The notes beneath the pieces were generated by a model, which saw only the letters and a program-made list of their open reading frames with translations, searched no databases and was not told the DNA's origin. 64,000 nt of DNA from Mariniflexile litorale (lineage in GTDB: Bacteria; Bacteroidota; Bacteroidia; Flavobacteriales; Flavobacteriaceae), in contig NZ_CP155618.1 of the NCBI RefSeq assembly GCF_031128465.2, forward strand, positions 1,311,501 to 1,375,500. Reading direction: 5' to 3'. This document shows positions 8,574-17,474 of the stretch, in pieces. The translations under genes were made by a program, and so were the position numbers. Position 1 is the first letter of the stretch. Every line of letters begins with the position of its first letter.

Positions 8574-9599
8574 ATGAAAAAAGAGGTCACAACTTTAAAA
8601 AAACTAGCAAAAGAACTAAACCTCTCAACCTCAACCATTTCAAGAGCTTTAAATGATCACCATGATATTAGCCACGCTACTAAAGAAAGAGTAAAAAAAC
8701 TTGCAGCCGACTTAAACTACGTTCCCAATATTTTCGCCAAAGGCTTTCGAGCGCATAAAACAAATATTATAGGTGTTGTAGTTTCAAACGTTACGCATCA
8801 TTATACAACCACCATAATTCGAGGTATTCTAGAGGAAGCATCTTCCAAAGGATATAAAGTTATTATCTCAGAATCTAACAATGATGTTGCAAAACAAACT
8901 GAAATGCTTAACACCATGATACAATTTGGTGTGGATGGTATTTTGTTATCACTTTCTAAAATGACTCGCGATATAAACCATGTTCTCAAAATATTAGAAA
9001 CTATTCCACTTATATTATTTGATAAAGTTTCTAGTAAAATACCTTGTACCCAAGTAGTAATAAACGACGAGGAAGCTGCATACAACGCAGTTGAACATCT
9101 TATTAATGTAGGAAAAAAAAGAATCGCTATTATTAAGGAATCTAAATTCTCATATAATTCTGAAAAACGCTATTCGGGTTATTTAAGAGCATTAAGAGAA
9201 CACCATATACCTGTAGATGATAAAATTATTTTAAGTTGTGATGATATTAACATGGAACAAGGTAAACTACTAACAAACATACTTTTAAGTTTAAAAGAAA
9301 AACCCGATGCCATTTTTTCCATTACCGATACTGCAGCCATTGGCGTTATAAAAACACTAAAAAAATTCAACATAAAAATACCTGAAGACATAGCTATAGT
9401 TGGCTTTAGTAATAACATAAACGCCACTATTATCGAACCTCAACTCACTACTATTGACCAGCCTGGATACAGAATAGGTAAAACTGCCGTTAGTTTTTTG
9501 GTTGATGAAATAAATGCCCCAAATAACATTTTAATAAACAAAACCATCGAAATAAAAACTAACCTTATTATTAGAGAATCTACCTTTAAAATTAAGTAG
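8574..9599 (+). CDS. LacI/GalR-family transcriptional regulator
   Basis: A 341-residue regulator. The N-terminal helix-turn-helix (about 6-52) includes LAKELNLSTSTISRALN and the hinge-helix entry LNYVPN. A periplasmic-binding-protein-like sensor domain follows (about 65-340, starting IIGVVVSNVTHHY and including YNAVEHLINVGKKRIAII). It is divergent from the receptor-hydrolase-symporter-kinase run, with operator-like palindromes between, so it most likely represses that run until an inducer binds. The inducer may be the glycosylglycerate or a breakdown product. The ATG at 8574 gives the canonical HTH start. Confidence 0.93.
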   Translation: MKKEVTTLKKLAKELNLSTSTISRALNDHHDISHATKERVKKLAADLNYVPNIFAKGFRAHKTNIIGVVVSNVTHHYTTTIIRGILEEASSKGYKVIISESNNDVAKQTEMLNTMIQFGVDGILLSLSKMTRDINHVLKILETIPLILFDKVSSKIPCTQVVINDEEAAYNAVEHLINVGKKRIAIIKESKFSYNSEKRYSGYLRALREHHIPVDDKIILSCDDINMEQGKLLTNILLSLKEKPDAIFSITDTAAIGVIKTLKKFNIKIPEDIAIVGFSNNINATIIEPQLTTIDQPGYRIGKTAVSFLVDEINAPNNILINKTIEIKTNLIIRESTFKIK

Positions 9600-9641
9600 C
9601 TTTTGAAATTAAAATATCATTTTTAATATATTATATTTTAA

Positions 9642-9649
9642 TACATTTG
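9642..9649 (+). promoter_or_regulatory. -7 promoter element of uppP
   Basis: TACATTTG fits the Bacteroidota -7 consensus TAnnTTTG. It ends only 4 bases before the uppP ATG at 9654, so this transcript would be leaderless or nearly so. No clear -33 TTG is seen. Confidence 0.5.
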
Positions 9650-9653
9650 CCAC

Positions 9654-10466
9654 ATGAATTATATTGAAGCTGTCATTTTAGCCATTATAGAAGGCATTAC
9701 TGAGTACTTGCCGGTTTCATCTACAGGACACATGATTATCGCGTCGTCCTTTATGAAAATAGCTGGCGACGATTTTACGAAACTTTTTACCATCGTTATT
9801 CAATTGGGTGCTATCTTATCGGTAGTTGTATTGTACTGGAAACGATTTTTCCAAAGTTTAGATTTTTATTTTAAATTGTTAGTCGCTTTCATTCCTGCGG
9901 TAGTATTAGGATTGCTTTTAAATGATGTAATTGACGAATTATTAGAAAGTCCTGTAGTAGTTGCCATTACCTTAATTTTAGGTGGTATTATTTTATTGAA
10001 AGTAGACGACTGGTTTAAAGCCAACGAAGTTTACGACGAAGCCAATCCGGATGCGCACACCAAAATAAGTTATGCTACTGCTTTAAAAATTGGTTTTTTT
10101 CAATGTTTTGCCATGATTCCTGGAACCTCTCGAAGTGGCGCCAGTATTGTTGGAGGTATGACTCAGAAATTAAACCGAAAAACCGCTGCCGAATTCTCAT
10201 TTTTTCTAGCCGTTCCAACCATGTTTGGGGCTACTGCTAAAAAACTATACGATTATTATAAAGCTGGTTTCGAATTAACTAGCGACCAAATAAACTATTT
10301 AATTATTGGTAATGTTTTAGCTTTTATTGTAGCACTAATTGCTATAAAATCGTTTATAGATTATTTAAGTAAAAAAGGGTTTAAAGTTTTTGGTTATTAC
10401 CGTATTATACTTGGTATTGCTTTATTATTCATTCACTTTTTTATCTATAAATTAACCGTTGTTTAA
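9654..10466 (+). CDS. uppP: Undecaprenyl-diphosphate phosphatase UppP/BacA
   Basis: Dephosphorylates undecaprenyl diphosphate to the monophosphate carrier used in peptidoglycan and surface polysaccharide synthesis; loss or gain changes bacitracin sensitivity. The 270-residue membrane protein carries both family signatures: [14 protein letters not shown] (13-26) and PGTSRSGAS (156-164), with the catalytic Glu, Ser and Arg residues in place. About eight hydrophobic segments are visible. It overlaps truB by one base (TAATG), so the two are translationally coupled. Confidence 0.96.
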   Translation: MNYIEAVILAIIEGITEYLPVSSTGHMIIASSFMKIAGDDFTKLFTIVIQLGAILSVVVLYWKRFFQSLDFYFKLLVAFIPAVVLGLLLNDVIDELLESPVVVAITLILGGIILLKVDDWFKANEVYDEANPDAHTKISYATALKIGFFQCFAMIPGTSRSGASIVGGMTQKLNRKTAAEFSFFLAVPTMFGATAKKLYDYYKAGFELTSDQINYLIIGNVLAFIVALIAIKSFIDYLSKKGFKVFGYYRIILGIALLFIHFFIYKLTVV

Positions 10467-11161
10467 TGCTAAATGTTGAAGATTATCTTTCTGGTCAAGT
10501 ATTATTAATTGACAAACCCCTGCATTGGACTTCTTTTCAAGTGGTTAACAAACTACGTTGGGAAATTAGACAAGCTTTTAAATTGAAAAAAATAAAAGTG
10601 GGACACGCAGGCACATTAGACCCACTTGCTACGGGCTTATTGATAATTTGCACTGGTAAAATGACCAAAGAAATCGATTCTTTTCAAGCGCAAATAAAAG
10701 AATATACAGGTACCATTGTTTTAGGAAGCACAACCCCTTCGTTTGATTTAGAAACCGAGATAAATGAAACGTTTCCAACCAATCATATCACTGAAGCGTT
10801 AATTAAAAAAACCACCAAACAATTTATTGGAGACATTCAACAATTTCCTCCTGTTTTTTCAGCTATTAAAAAAGATGGAAAACGTTTATATGAATTTGCT
10901 CGAGCTGGTGAAGACGTCGAAATTAAACCAAGACCCGTGAATATTTCAGAATTTGAAATCACTAATATTGATGGTTTAAATGTTAATTTCAGAGTCGTTT
11001 GTAGTAAAGGCACTTATATTCGCTCGTTAGCAAATGATTTTGGAAAAGCATTGCAATCGGGTGGGCATTTATCAGCTTTAAGGCGTACAAAAATTGGCGA
11101 CTTTCATGTAGATCATGGCATTACTATTGAAAGTTTTATTGAAAAGATTTCTGCGGAATAA
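10466..11161 (+). CDS. truB: tRNA pseudouridine(55) synthase TruB
   Basis: Converts U55 to pseudouridine in the T-arm of tRNAs. The 231-residue protein starts with the TruB opening QVLLIDKPLHWTSFQVVNKL, and GHAGTLDPLATGLL carries the catalytic Asp (D52). The motifs FPPVFSAIKKDGKRLYE and CSKGTYIRSLANDFG follow in the usual order. It lacks a long C-terminal PUA domain, as in many Bacteroidota. It overlaps uppP by one base. Confidence 0.96.
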   Translation: MLNVEDYLSGQVLLIDKPLHWTSFQVVNKLRWEIRQAFKLKKIKVGHAGTLDPLATGLLIICTGKMTKEIDSFQAQIKEYTGTIVLGSTTPSFDLETEINETFPTNHITEALIKKTTKQFIGDIQQFPPVFSAIKKDGKRLYEFARAGEDVEIKPRPVNISEFEITNIDGLNVNFRVVCSKGTYIRSLANDFGKALQSGGHLSALRRTKIGDFHVDHGITIESFIEKISAE

Positions 11162-11195
11162 TTATTGACATGAAATTCTTCAGAAAACCAATTTT

Positions 11196-11744
11196 ATGAA
11201 GCATATTTACATTTTATTCAGCATCACATTTTTAATTTCATTCACTTCATTTTCGCAAATAGAAAAAGAAAGAGTACGAGGTATTTACTATAAAGTTTCT
11301 TTAGCCTCTACATTATCTATAAACACAGCATACACTTTAGAACAAGATGATGATTCTGGTCCACTTATTAACCCCAGTGCCTTATTTGTAAACAATACTA
11401 TTGGTTATCAATTTGACCAACGTACGATGATTGGACTTAATGTTGAATACAATTACCACTCGCAACAAGGACTTCACTTTTTGCCTGCTTATTTAAATCT
11501 TCAGCATAACATAATTCTTGATGATACCAACGTGTTTGTACGAGGAGGCTGTGGAACACTTTTAGGTATGGAAAAATCGTTTGAAAAAGGTAGCATTTAC
11601 AAACTAGGAGTAGGCATACAAGAAGTGTTTATGAACAATAACTCGCTGCATTTCGGTTTAGATTTTACCAGAAAACGTTTTGGTTATAAAACCCTTGAAA
11701 GTTTATCGAGTGTATCAATTTTCTTAGAATTCATGTTATTTTAA
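11196..11744 (+). CDS. Small outer-membrane beta-barrel-like protein
   Basis: A 182-residue protein of unknown function. It begins with a signal peptide (MKHIYILFSITFLISFTSFSQ, cut near 21). The mature part alternates polar and aromatic residues in short strands (TIGYQFDQRTMIGLNVEYNY, HFGLDFTRKRFGYK) and ends in the aromatic VSIFLEFMLF, typical of an eight- to ten-strand outer-membrane barrel. It lies 34 bp after truB on the same strand. Confidence 0.7.
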   Translation: MKHIYILFSITFLISFTSFSQIEKERVRGIYYKVSLASTLSINTAYTLEQDDDSGPLINPSALFVNNTIGYQFDQRTMIGLNVEYNYHSQQGLHFLPAYLNLQHNIILDDTNVFVRGGCGTLLGMEKSFEKGSIYKLGVGIQEVFMNNNSLHFGLDFTRKRFGYKTLESLSSVSIFLEFMLF

Positions 11745-11799
11745 ACTTTTTGTCTTATTTTGCCGTATATTATTATGTGTTTCCCCTAAAACAATCTAT

Positions 11800-12522
11800 T
11801 TGCGCCTAACAGATCAACATAAAGCCCTACTGCTAACCTTTCTAATTTCTGGAACGGTAATTTTATCTATTTTTAACTTAAGTATAAGAAATAAAAAAGA
11901 AGCTATTGCAGAAAGCTACTACGAATTAGAACCCGAAAAAGAACTTACTGAAGAAGATATAAAAATAATTGAGGCTTTAGAAAAACTTAATAACAGTAAA
12001 GCTGAAACCAATAGCGCTTTTAACGAAACTGATAAAAATAAACATTTTGCTCAAGCATATAAACAAATTGCACCTCCCGAAGATTATGTACCTAAATCTA
12101 GTGAAGAAAATGATGGTGAAGATGACGGTTCGAATAGCCTTGGTGAAAACAAACCTATAAAACCCGCTATTAATAAAGAAGAATTATCGTCGTATAGCAA
12201 AGTAAACGATTTGCTAAAACAGCAACAAAACACCGGCGTAAATACCAAAAGTACCGTTAGTTTTTCATTGGTAGACAGAAAAAAAGTGTACATTCCTATT
12301 CCTGTTTATTTATGCGAGGTAGATGGAAAAATAGTTGTTAATATTACTGTTAATGCCGATGGGAATGTGATAGACGCTTATATAAACAGCTCTTCAAACT
12401 CAAAAAACGCATGTTTAATAGGACATGCTTTAGATTATGCTAAAAGCTCTCAATTCAGCACCGACTCTTCTAAAAAAACGCAATTAGGTTCTATTACATT
12501 TAGTTTTATTGGCAAACATTAG
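11800..12522 (+). CDS. TonB-like periplasmic protein, single N-terminal anchor
   Basis: A 240-residue protein with a TTG start and the opening MRLTDQHKALLLTFLISGTV, whose membrane anchor spans about 8-27. An acidic, low-complexity periplasmic linker (about 40-150) follows, then a C-terminal domain (about 155-240, IPVYLCEVDGKIVVNITVNADGNVIDAYI) that resembles TonB C-terminal/energy-transducer folds. No ATG fits the frame upstream. I infer a periplasmic structural or TonB-related role; no proline-rich TonB spacer or ExbBD partner is present. Its 3' end overlaps the convergent thioredoxin-fold gene by 17 bp. Confidence 0.65.
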   Translation: MRLTDQHKALLLTFLISGTVILSIFNLSIRNKKEAIAESYYELEPEKELTEEDIKIIEALEKLNNSKAETNSAFNETDKNKHFAQAYKQIAPPEDYVPKSSEENDGEDDGSNSLGENKPIKPAINKEELSSYSKVNDLLKQQQNTGVNTKSTVSFSLVDRKKVYIPIPVYLCEVDGKIVVNITVNADGNVIDAYINSSSNSKNACLIGHALDYAKSSQFSTDSSKKTQLGSITFSFIGKH

Positions 12523-13123
12523 GTTCAGACTCACAAAGTAATTCTGTAATATCTTTTATAATATTTTGCCCTTTGTCATTATTATACCAATGCTGCAAAT
12601 CTTCTTTAAATTCTGGTGTTAACGTGCCGTATTTAGCTTTATAGCGATTTACAAAGCTTGTTGCTTCACTTGGTCTTGGACCATAAGTGTTTAAAACATC
12701 ATTGGTTTGATTATCAATCATAATCAATTTTGGAATAGACTTACTTCCATTAGTTAAGAATAAATCCATTAATTCTAGGTTTTCATCACGAAGTACAATT
12801 TTAAAATCAATATGATTATTTAGTTCTGCCATTTTATTTAATACTGGCAACACATGTGCTGCGTCACCACACCAACTTTCTGTAATAACCAGCCAAGTAA
12901 CAGGATTGTCAAATTCACTTACCCGTTGCTGCGATGTCTCCGAAATTTTCAAAGTTTTATCCCAACGCTTCATACGCTTGTCATTGAGCTTTGTGTAAGT
13001 TGCTAAAGCTTCCGTTTTTTCACTTCCTGTTGTAGAGTTTTGTTCAGACAATTTTTTAACCAACTCTCTATAAGCAGGGTAAGTTAAAGCCTTTTGCATA
13101 CTACTTTTTATAATTGAGTCCAT
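12506..13123 (-). CDS. Thioredoxin-family protein with a single active-site cysteine
   Basis: A 205-residue cytoplasmic protein. A helical N-terminal part (1-70) precedes a thioredoxin-like fold with WLVITESWCGDAAHVLPVLNK (about 76-96). Only the first Cys of CxxC remains (CGDA), so it cannot form the usual disulfide alone. The cis-Pro region is SIPKLIMID. This matches the thioredoxin_9-type family, common and uncharacterised in Bacteroidota. No signal peptide is seen. Confidence 0.8.
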   Translation of the reverse strand: MDSIIKSSMQKALTYPAYRELVKKLSEQNSTTGSEKTEALATYTKLNDKRMKRWDKTLKISETSQQRVSEFDNPVTWLVITESWCGDAAHVLPVLNKMAELNNHIDFKIVLRDENLELMDLFLTNGSKSIPKLIMIDNQTNDVLNTYGPRPSEATSFVNRYKAKYGTLTPEFKEDLQHWYNNDKGQNIIKDITELLCESEPNVCQ

Positions 13124-13215
13124 AGTTTATTTATTAAAGGCTTAAAATTAATACCTCTATATTTTAATACAAATGACTTTTGTCATACTTTTACCTTAAT
13201 ACTTACAAATACATT

Positions 13216-13782
13216 ATGGCTGAAAAACACAGATGTGGTTGGTGTATAGGAGACACTTTATACGAAACATACCATGACCAAGAATGGGGCGTTCCTGTCT
13301 ATGACGATGCTACTATTTTTGAATTTTTAATTTTAGAAACGTTTCAAGCAGGTTTAAGTTGGATAACCATTTTACGTAAACGAGAAAATTTCAAAACAGC
13401 CTTTGATAATTTTGATTATAAAAAAATAGCAACTTATAACCAAAATAAAGTTGATGCATTACTACAAGACTCAGGGATTGTACGAAACAAACTAAAAGTA
13501 AATGCTACTATTACCAACGCCCAATTATTTATGAAAATTCAAGAAGAATTTGGCAGTTTCAGCAAATACATCTGGGGTTTTGTTGATGGAAAACCTATAA
13601 ATAATAGGCTTAGAAGCCACAAAGAAGCGACGCCCACCACTGCAATAAGCGACGCTTTAAGCAAAGACCTTAAAAAACGTGGTTTTAAATTTGTAGGTAG
13701 CACCGTTATGTATGCTCACATGCAGGCCACTGGAATGGTAAACGACCACGAGATTGGATGTTTTAGGTATGATGAAGTTTAA
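13216..13782 (+). CDS. tag: DNA-3-methyladenine glycosylase I
   Basis: Base-excision repair enzyme removing 3-methyladenine from alkylated DNA. I use the ATG at 13216 ([10 protein letters not shown]); the earlier TTG at 13180 adds twelve residues unlike the family. The 188-residue protein has the structural-zinc ligands of Tag: C7, H20, and H178 and C182 in VNDHEIGCF. The recognition segments [33 protein letters not shown] and the helix-hairpin-helix region are all present. Its end overlaps the convergent aat gene by four bases. Confidence 0.95.
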   Translation: MAEKHRCGWCIGDTLYETYHDQEWGVPVYDDATIFEFLILETFQAGLSWITILRKRENFKTAFDNFDYKKIATYNQNKVDALLQDSGIVRNKLKVNATITNAQLFMKIQEEFGSFSKYIWGFVDGKPINNRLRSHKEATPTTAISDALSKDLKKRGFKFVGSTVMYAHMQATGMVNDHEIGCFRYDEV

Positions 13783-14408
13783 GTCGTTAAAAATTGTAAA
13801 AATATATCTCTAGAAATCTCTTCAGCTCCTAAACTTTCTAAATGATTGGTGTACACTTGGCAATCTATAAGTTTATAATCTGTATTTTGAATAAATGTAA
13901 TGAAGGCTATTTTACTAGCGTTCGTTTTTTTAGCAAACATACTTTCCCCACAGAATACACCATTAGACAAATCTATTCCATAGAGTCCGCCAATTAATTC
14001 GTCTTCCAACCAAACTTCAACAGATTTTGCATATCCTAAATCATGAAGTTTAATGTAGGCCTCAATCATGTCGTTGGTAATCCAAGTTCCAGGTTGTCCA
14101 TCGCGTTTGGCTTTAGAGCATTCGGTAATCACTGCCCTAAAGTTTTTGTTTACTGTTACAGTATAGTCTTTATTTCTTAACACCTGTTTCATACTTTTAG
14201 AAACTTTCAATTTTTCTGGAAATAGCACAAAACGCGGATCTGGTGACCACCACAAAATAGGATCCCCCTCACTAAACCAAGGAAAAACGCCTCCATTATA
14301 GGCAAGTAACAAACGTTCTACGGACAAATCACCTCCAATGGCCAATAAACCATCTTCGGTAGCTTCATTCGGATTTGGAAATATTATATCCTGAGTTAGA
14401 TATTGCAT
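13779..14408 (-). CDS. aat: Leucyl/phenylalanyl-tRNA--protein transferase
   Basis: Adds Leu or Phe from aminoacyl-tRNA to proteins with N-terminal Arg or Lys, marking them for ClpAP/ClpS degradation (N-end rule). The 209-residue protein shows family motifs: [20 protein letters not shown] (10-29), [18 protein letters not shown] (about 42-59), [12 protein letters not shown] and [17 protein letters not shown]. The DUF3127 gene lies upstream on the same strand but is separated by a hairpin terminator. Confidence 0.95.
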   Translation of the reverse strand: MQYLTQDIIFPNPNEATEDGLLAIGGDLSVERLLLAYNGGVFPWFSEGDPILWWSPDPRFVLFPEKLKVSKSMKQVLRNKDYTVTVNKNFRAVITECSKAKRDGQPGTWITNDMIEAYIKLHDLGYAKSVEVWLEDELIGGLYGIDLSNGVFCGESMFAKKTNASKIAFITFIQNTDYKLIDCQVYTNHLESLGAEEISRDIFLQFLTT

Positions 14409-14430
14409 TTAAGATATTGATATAAAAGTA

Positions 14431-14464
14431 AACAACCTCGACATTTGTAAACATCGAGGTTGTT
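14431..14464 (-). terminator. Hairpin terminator downstream of DUF3127
   Basis: A perfect 11-bp inverted repeat, AACAACCTCGA (14431-14441) and TCGAGGTTGTT (14454-14464), with a 12-base loop. It lies 44 bases after the DUF3127 stop codon and 23 bases before the aat start. The T-run after it on the minus strand is short, so it may be leaky. Confidence 0.55.
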
Positions 14465-14507
14465 ATTATGAGATTCTCTCCTTCGCAGGAATGATAAAAT
14501 CGTTTAA

Positions 14508-14885
14508 TTAAAACGGTAAATCGTCGTGATCGTCTTCTTTCAAATCGCCTGCTGGCTCAAAAGCATCCATAGGAGGTACTGGTGGTAAACTTCCATCTGA
14601 GCTTGCTTCTTGCAATGCTTCAATTCTCCAACCCTGAATCGAGTTGAAATATTTGGTTTCACCTTGCGGGTTTACCCATTCTCTACCACGTAAATTGATA
14701 CTTATTTTTACTTGTTGTCCGGCTTTATAACTGTTAAGTAGGTCACATTTGTCTTGCACAAACTCCACCATGATGTGTTGTGGATATTGTTCTTCTGTTG
14801 TTACTACCACTTCTCTTTTTCTAAACCCATTACCTCCAAAAGTTTGAGTTTCTCCTACCATTTTAATTCTTCCTTGAACTTCCAT
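14508..14885 (-). CDS. DUF3127 family protein (OB-fold-like)
   Basis: A 125-residue Bacteroidota protein starting MEVQGRIKMVGETQTFG. The first about 95 residues resemble a beta-rich single-domain OB-like fold (KREVVVTTEEQYPQHIMVEF, GQQVKISINLRGREWVNPQG, FNSIQGWRIEAL). The C-terminal tail ends DDHDDLPF, strikingly like the acidic DDDLPF tail of SSB proteins that recruits partners. It may bind single-stranded nucleic acid or partners shared with SSB; this is inference from the tail. Function unproven. Confidence 0.8.
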   Translation of the reverse strand: MEVQGRIKMVGETQTFGGNGFRKREVVVTTEEQYPQHIMVEFVQDKCDLLNSYKAGQQVKISINLRGREWVNPQGETKYFNSIQGWRIEALQEASSDGSLPPVPPMDAFEPAGDLKEDDHDDLPF

Positions 14886-15453
14886 TTAATCTATTATTTA
14901 TTCTTATTATTTATTCTCTACTCGTTTTATATTAAATCTAAGATAACAATATACTCCAAACACTTTCTATCTCTCCAAAACTCAAATAATTTCGAGCTAG
15001 TTTATATTTCTGTTGAGAAATTTTTTATATTACTCTACATACCTAACGTGTCAATAGTTTTGATATTTCAAAAAGCCTCTTTTCTCTAATGTAATAGTTT
15101 CCTCAGCTTCTGGCAACCAAATCTAATTTTTGCTAATTTATAGAATCATCTTCATTCAAAACATCCTCGTCTATATGAGACTTTACGACTTTACAAAACC
15201 ATGTAATTTACTCGCTGACAAGACTTTTGAACCTAGTGAAAGCATTATATTTTTTTAATTTCAACAAAGCTAACAATTTATTTCCTAATTATTTAAGAAA
15301 ATAATAGTGTTCGTTTCATACAGTTTTAACACCAAATTTTAACTAGTTAAGCAAATGTAACCAATCTAATGGGGAACAAAAAACCATTTTACTAACAACT
15401 TGAACAATAATATTAACAGATTTGCATTATATTACCAGTTATTTAATTCAAGA
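14886..15453. other. Gene-poor stretch between DUF3127 and a histidine kinase
   Basis: About 570 bp with no convincing gene. An open frame on the plus strand from 14754 to 15089 overlaps DUF3127 antisense and looks like AT-rich noise. A TAGTTTTG (15055-15062) matches the -7 consensus on the plus strand, but it is about 390 bp before the kinase. No tRNA-like fold or clear repeat was found. Confidence 0.4.
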
Positions 15454-16602
15454 ATGATTTTCACAAAATATAGCAACACATTTCGTTGGGTTATTATAAT
15501 AGCTTCATTTGCTATTGTATCTCTTATTTTATGGAAAACTTATGAGTTTTTTCAGCATTTTAAAGAAGAAGAACGTACCAAAATGGAAAATTGGTCGTTT
15601 GCACAAACCGATATTATTAATTCGGATAAAGATGCTAATTTAGATTTAACCCTTAAAATACTTAGTAGCAATACAACAACCCCCATGCTGCTTATTAATG
15701 ATGATGGAAGTTTAGGTAGTTATAATAATATCAATGAAGCTAAAATTTCTGACTCTTTATACCTTAAAAAATTAATAGTACAGTTCAAAGAAGAAAACGA
15801 ACCAATTCCTATAAAAATAGGAGAGAGTGTAGTAGGTGTCATTTATTATGGAAATTCCGAATTATTAAACAAGCTAAAATATTACCCACTCGCTTTATTG
15901 CTTATTGTATTTCTTTTTGGTGCGGTTATTTTCTTTTTTTACCGAAGTAATAAAAACGCCACTCAAAACAAATTATGGTCTGGTATGGCTAAAGAAACAG
16001 CACATCAAATAGGCACGCCTTTATCGTCTTTAATTGGTTGGGCAGAAATTTTAAAATCTGAAAACACAAACCCCGAATATATTGTTGAAATTGAAAAGGA
16101 CATAGATAGATTACAAACTATTACCGAACGTTTTAGCAAAATAGGGTCTGTTCCTACTTTAGAAATAGCCGACATCGTTAAAGAAACCATCGATTCTTAT
16201 GATTATTTAAAAACAAGATCTTCAAATCTTATTGAATTTGATATTAAAATACCAGAAGTTCCCATTCAAGTAAATTTAAATAAGCAACTTTACAGTTGGT
16301 GTATAGAGAACCTAGTAAAAAATGCCATTGATGCCATGAAAGGTCGCGGCAAACTTACTGTAGAAATTTCTGAATTAGAAAATACTATTATGGTAGCTGT
16401 AACCGATACGGGTAAAGGACTCTCTAAGAAAGACTTTAATAGAATATTCGAACCTGGATTTACTACTAAAAAACGGGGCTGGGGGTTAGGCTTATCGCTT
16501 ACCAGACGTATTATTGAAGATTTTCATGATGGTAAAATAAAAGTTTTACAGTCTGAAAAGAACAAAGGAACCACATTTCAAATTACATTTAAACGCGCAT
16601 AA
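15454..16602 (+). CDS. Membrane sensor histidine kinase
   Basis: A 382-residue kinase. I chose ATG 15454 (MIFTKYSNTFRWVIIIASF); a TTG at 15400 would put 18 odd residues before TM1. TM1 is about 10-30, a small sensor domain about 35-130 contains acidic and hydrophobic strands, and TM2 is about 137-158. The phosphoacceptor box is AKETAHQIGTPLSSLIGW with H184. The N-box is ENLVKNAIDAM, and the G-boxes are DTGKGLS and RGWGLGLSLTRRII. No response-regulator gene is adjacent, so its partner is elsewhere. Homologues with this TM1-sensor layout occur across flavobacteria. Confidence 0.92.
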   Translation: MIFTKYSNTFRWVIIIASFAIVSLILWKTYEFFQHFKEEERTKMENWSFAQTDIINSDKDANLDLTLKILSSNTTTPMLLINDDGSLGSYNNINEAKISDSLYLKKLIVQFKEENEPIPIKIGESVVGVIYYGNSELLNKLKYYPLALLLIVFLFGAVIFFFYRSNKNATQNKLWSGMAKETAHQIGTPLSSLIGWAEILKSENTNPEYIVEIEKDIDRLQTITERFSKIGSVPTLEIADIVKETIDSYDYLKTRSSNLIEFDIKIPEVPIQVNLNKQLYSWCIENLVKNAIDAMKGRGKLTVEISELENTIMVAVTDTGKGLSKKDFNRIFEPGFTTKKRGWGLGLSLTRRIIEDFHDGKIKVLQSEKNKGTTFQITFKRA

Positions 16603-16612
16603 ACTATAAAGT

Positions 16613-16963
16613 ATGACCGAAAAATTCGTTTTTATAAAGGAAGTCCATTTGAACAATAACTGTCCCATTTGCTATAATAGTGATGGGTTGCACTTAACAA
16701 TTAAACAAAAAACCGTAGAAAATAGTTTTTATAAAGCTATTACTGCTGATATTAAATATGATATGGTTTGTAAAACGTGTAATAGTACTATTTATCCTGT
16801 AAATTGGACGGATGATATTGAGCGTGTTTTTGAATATCACAAAAAAGCTTTTACTCCCCAAACCCCTACCACACACTTAAAAAAAGTTTCTCGGTTAGCT
16901 ATTTTTTCGGGCATCATAGTAGCTATATGTATTGTGGCTATTTTAATTTACACAGGCTTATAA
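16613..16963 (+). CDS. Small zinc-ribbon-like membrane protein, unknown function
   Basis: A 116-residue protein just 10 bp after the histidine kinase and probably in its operon. Two CxxC pairs (CPIC near 18-21 and CKTC near 54-57) suggest a zinc ribbon in the cytoplasmic part. A single C-terminal TM segment (about 93-114, LAIFSGIIVAICIVAILIYTG) would anchor it with the zinc ribbon inside. I do not recognise a named family. Its end overlaps the convergent HIT gene by six bases. Confidence 0.7.
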   Translation: MTEKFVFIKEVHLNNNCPICYNSDGLHLTIKQKTVENSFYKAITADIKYDMVCKTCNSTIYPVNWTDDIERVFEYHKKAFTPQTPTTHLKKVSRLAIFSGIIVAICIVAILIYTGL

Positions 16964-17347
16964 TTGTGCTTTAATTAGACTTGCTACTTCTTGAAATGCT
17001 TCGGGAGATAACGCTGTTTTTTGAATAAAGCGTGCATCTTCCATAGAATGCAATGGAATTAAATGTACGTGGGTATGAGGCACTTCTAAACCAATAACAG
17101 TCATACCTATGCGTTTGCATGGTATGGCTTTTTCAATACCTATAGCAATACGTCTTGAAAACTGCATTAAACCTGTGTAGGTAGCTTCGTCTAAATCGAA
17201 AATCTTATCAACTTCTTTTTTAGGAATACATAACGTGTGCCCTTTACTATTTGGGTTTACGTCTAAAAAAGCTAAAAAATCGTCCGTTTCGGCAATCTTG
17301 TAACAAGGTATTTCACCGTTTACTATTTTAGTAAAAATTGAAGCCAT
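16958..17347 (-). CDS. HIT family protein (HinT-like nucleotide hydrolase)
   Basis: A 129-residue histidine-triad protein that likely hydrolyses purine nucleoside phosphoramidates. It starts MASIFTKIVNGEIPCYKI, the classic HIT opening, followed by LAFLDVNPNSKGHTLCIPK (26-44). The triad is H91-T-H93-V-H95-L-I, with H95 the likely nucleophile. Length and motif order are normal. Confidence 0.93.
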   Translation of the reverse strand: MASIFTKIVNGEIPCYKIAETDDFLAFLDVNPNSKGHTLCIPKKEVDKIFDLDEATYTGLMQFSRRIAIGIEKAIPCKRIGMTVIGLEVPHTHVHLIPLHSMEDARFIQKTALSPEAFQEVASLIKAQL

Positions 17348-17474
17348 AATGTTAAGAATATAGGAATGAGTGTAAATATAAAAAGATTCCTAATTAAATT
17401 AATCAGAAATCTTCTTTAGAATTTTTTATGTTTTTAAATTACACGACAGAAGAAATCGCTAAATTTCAACTGTA

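Noticed and set aside
14754-15089. 111-residue open frame on the plus strand overlapping DUF3127
   Set aside because: It is antisense to a conserved gene for its first 130 bases, and its translation is low-complexity Phe/Ser/Tyr-rich, as AT-rich noise gives.
15400-15453. TTG start for the histidine kinase
   Set aside because: It adds 18 residues before a canonical short N-terminus and TM1; the ATG at 15454 fits the family better.
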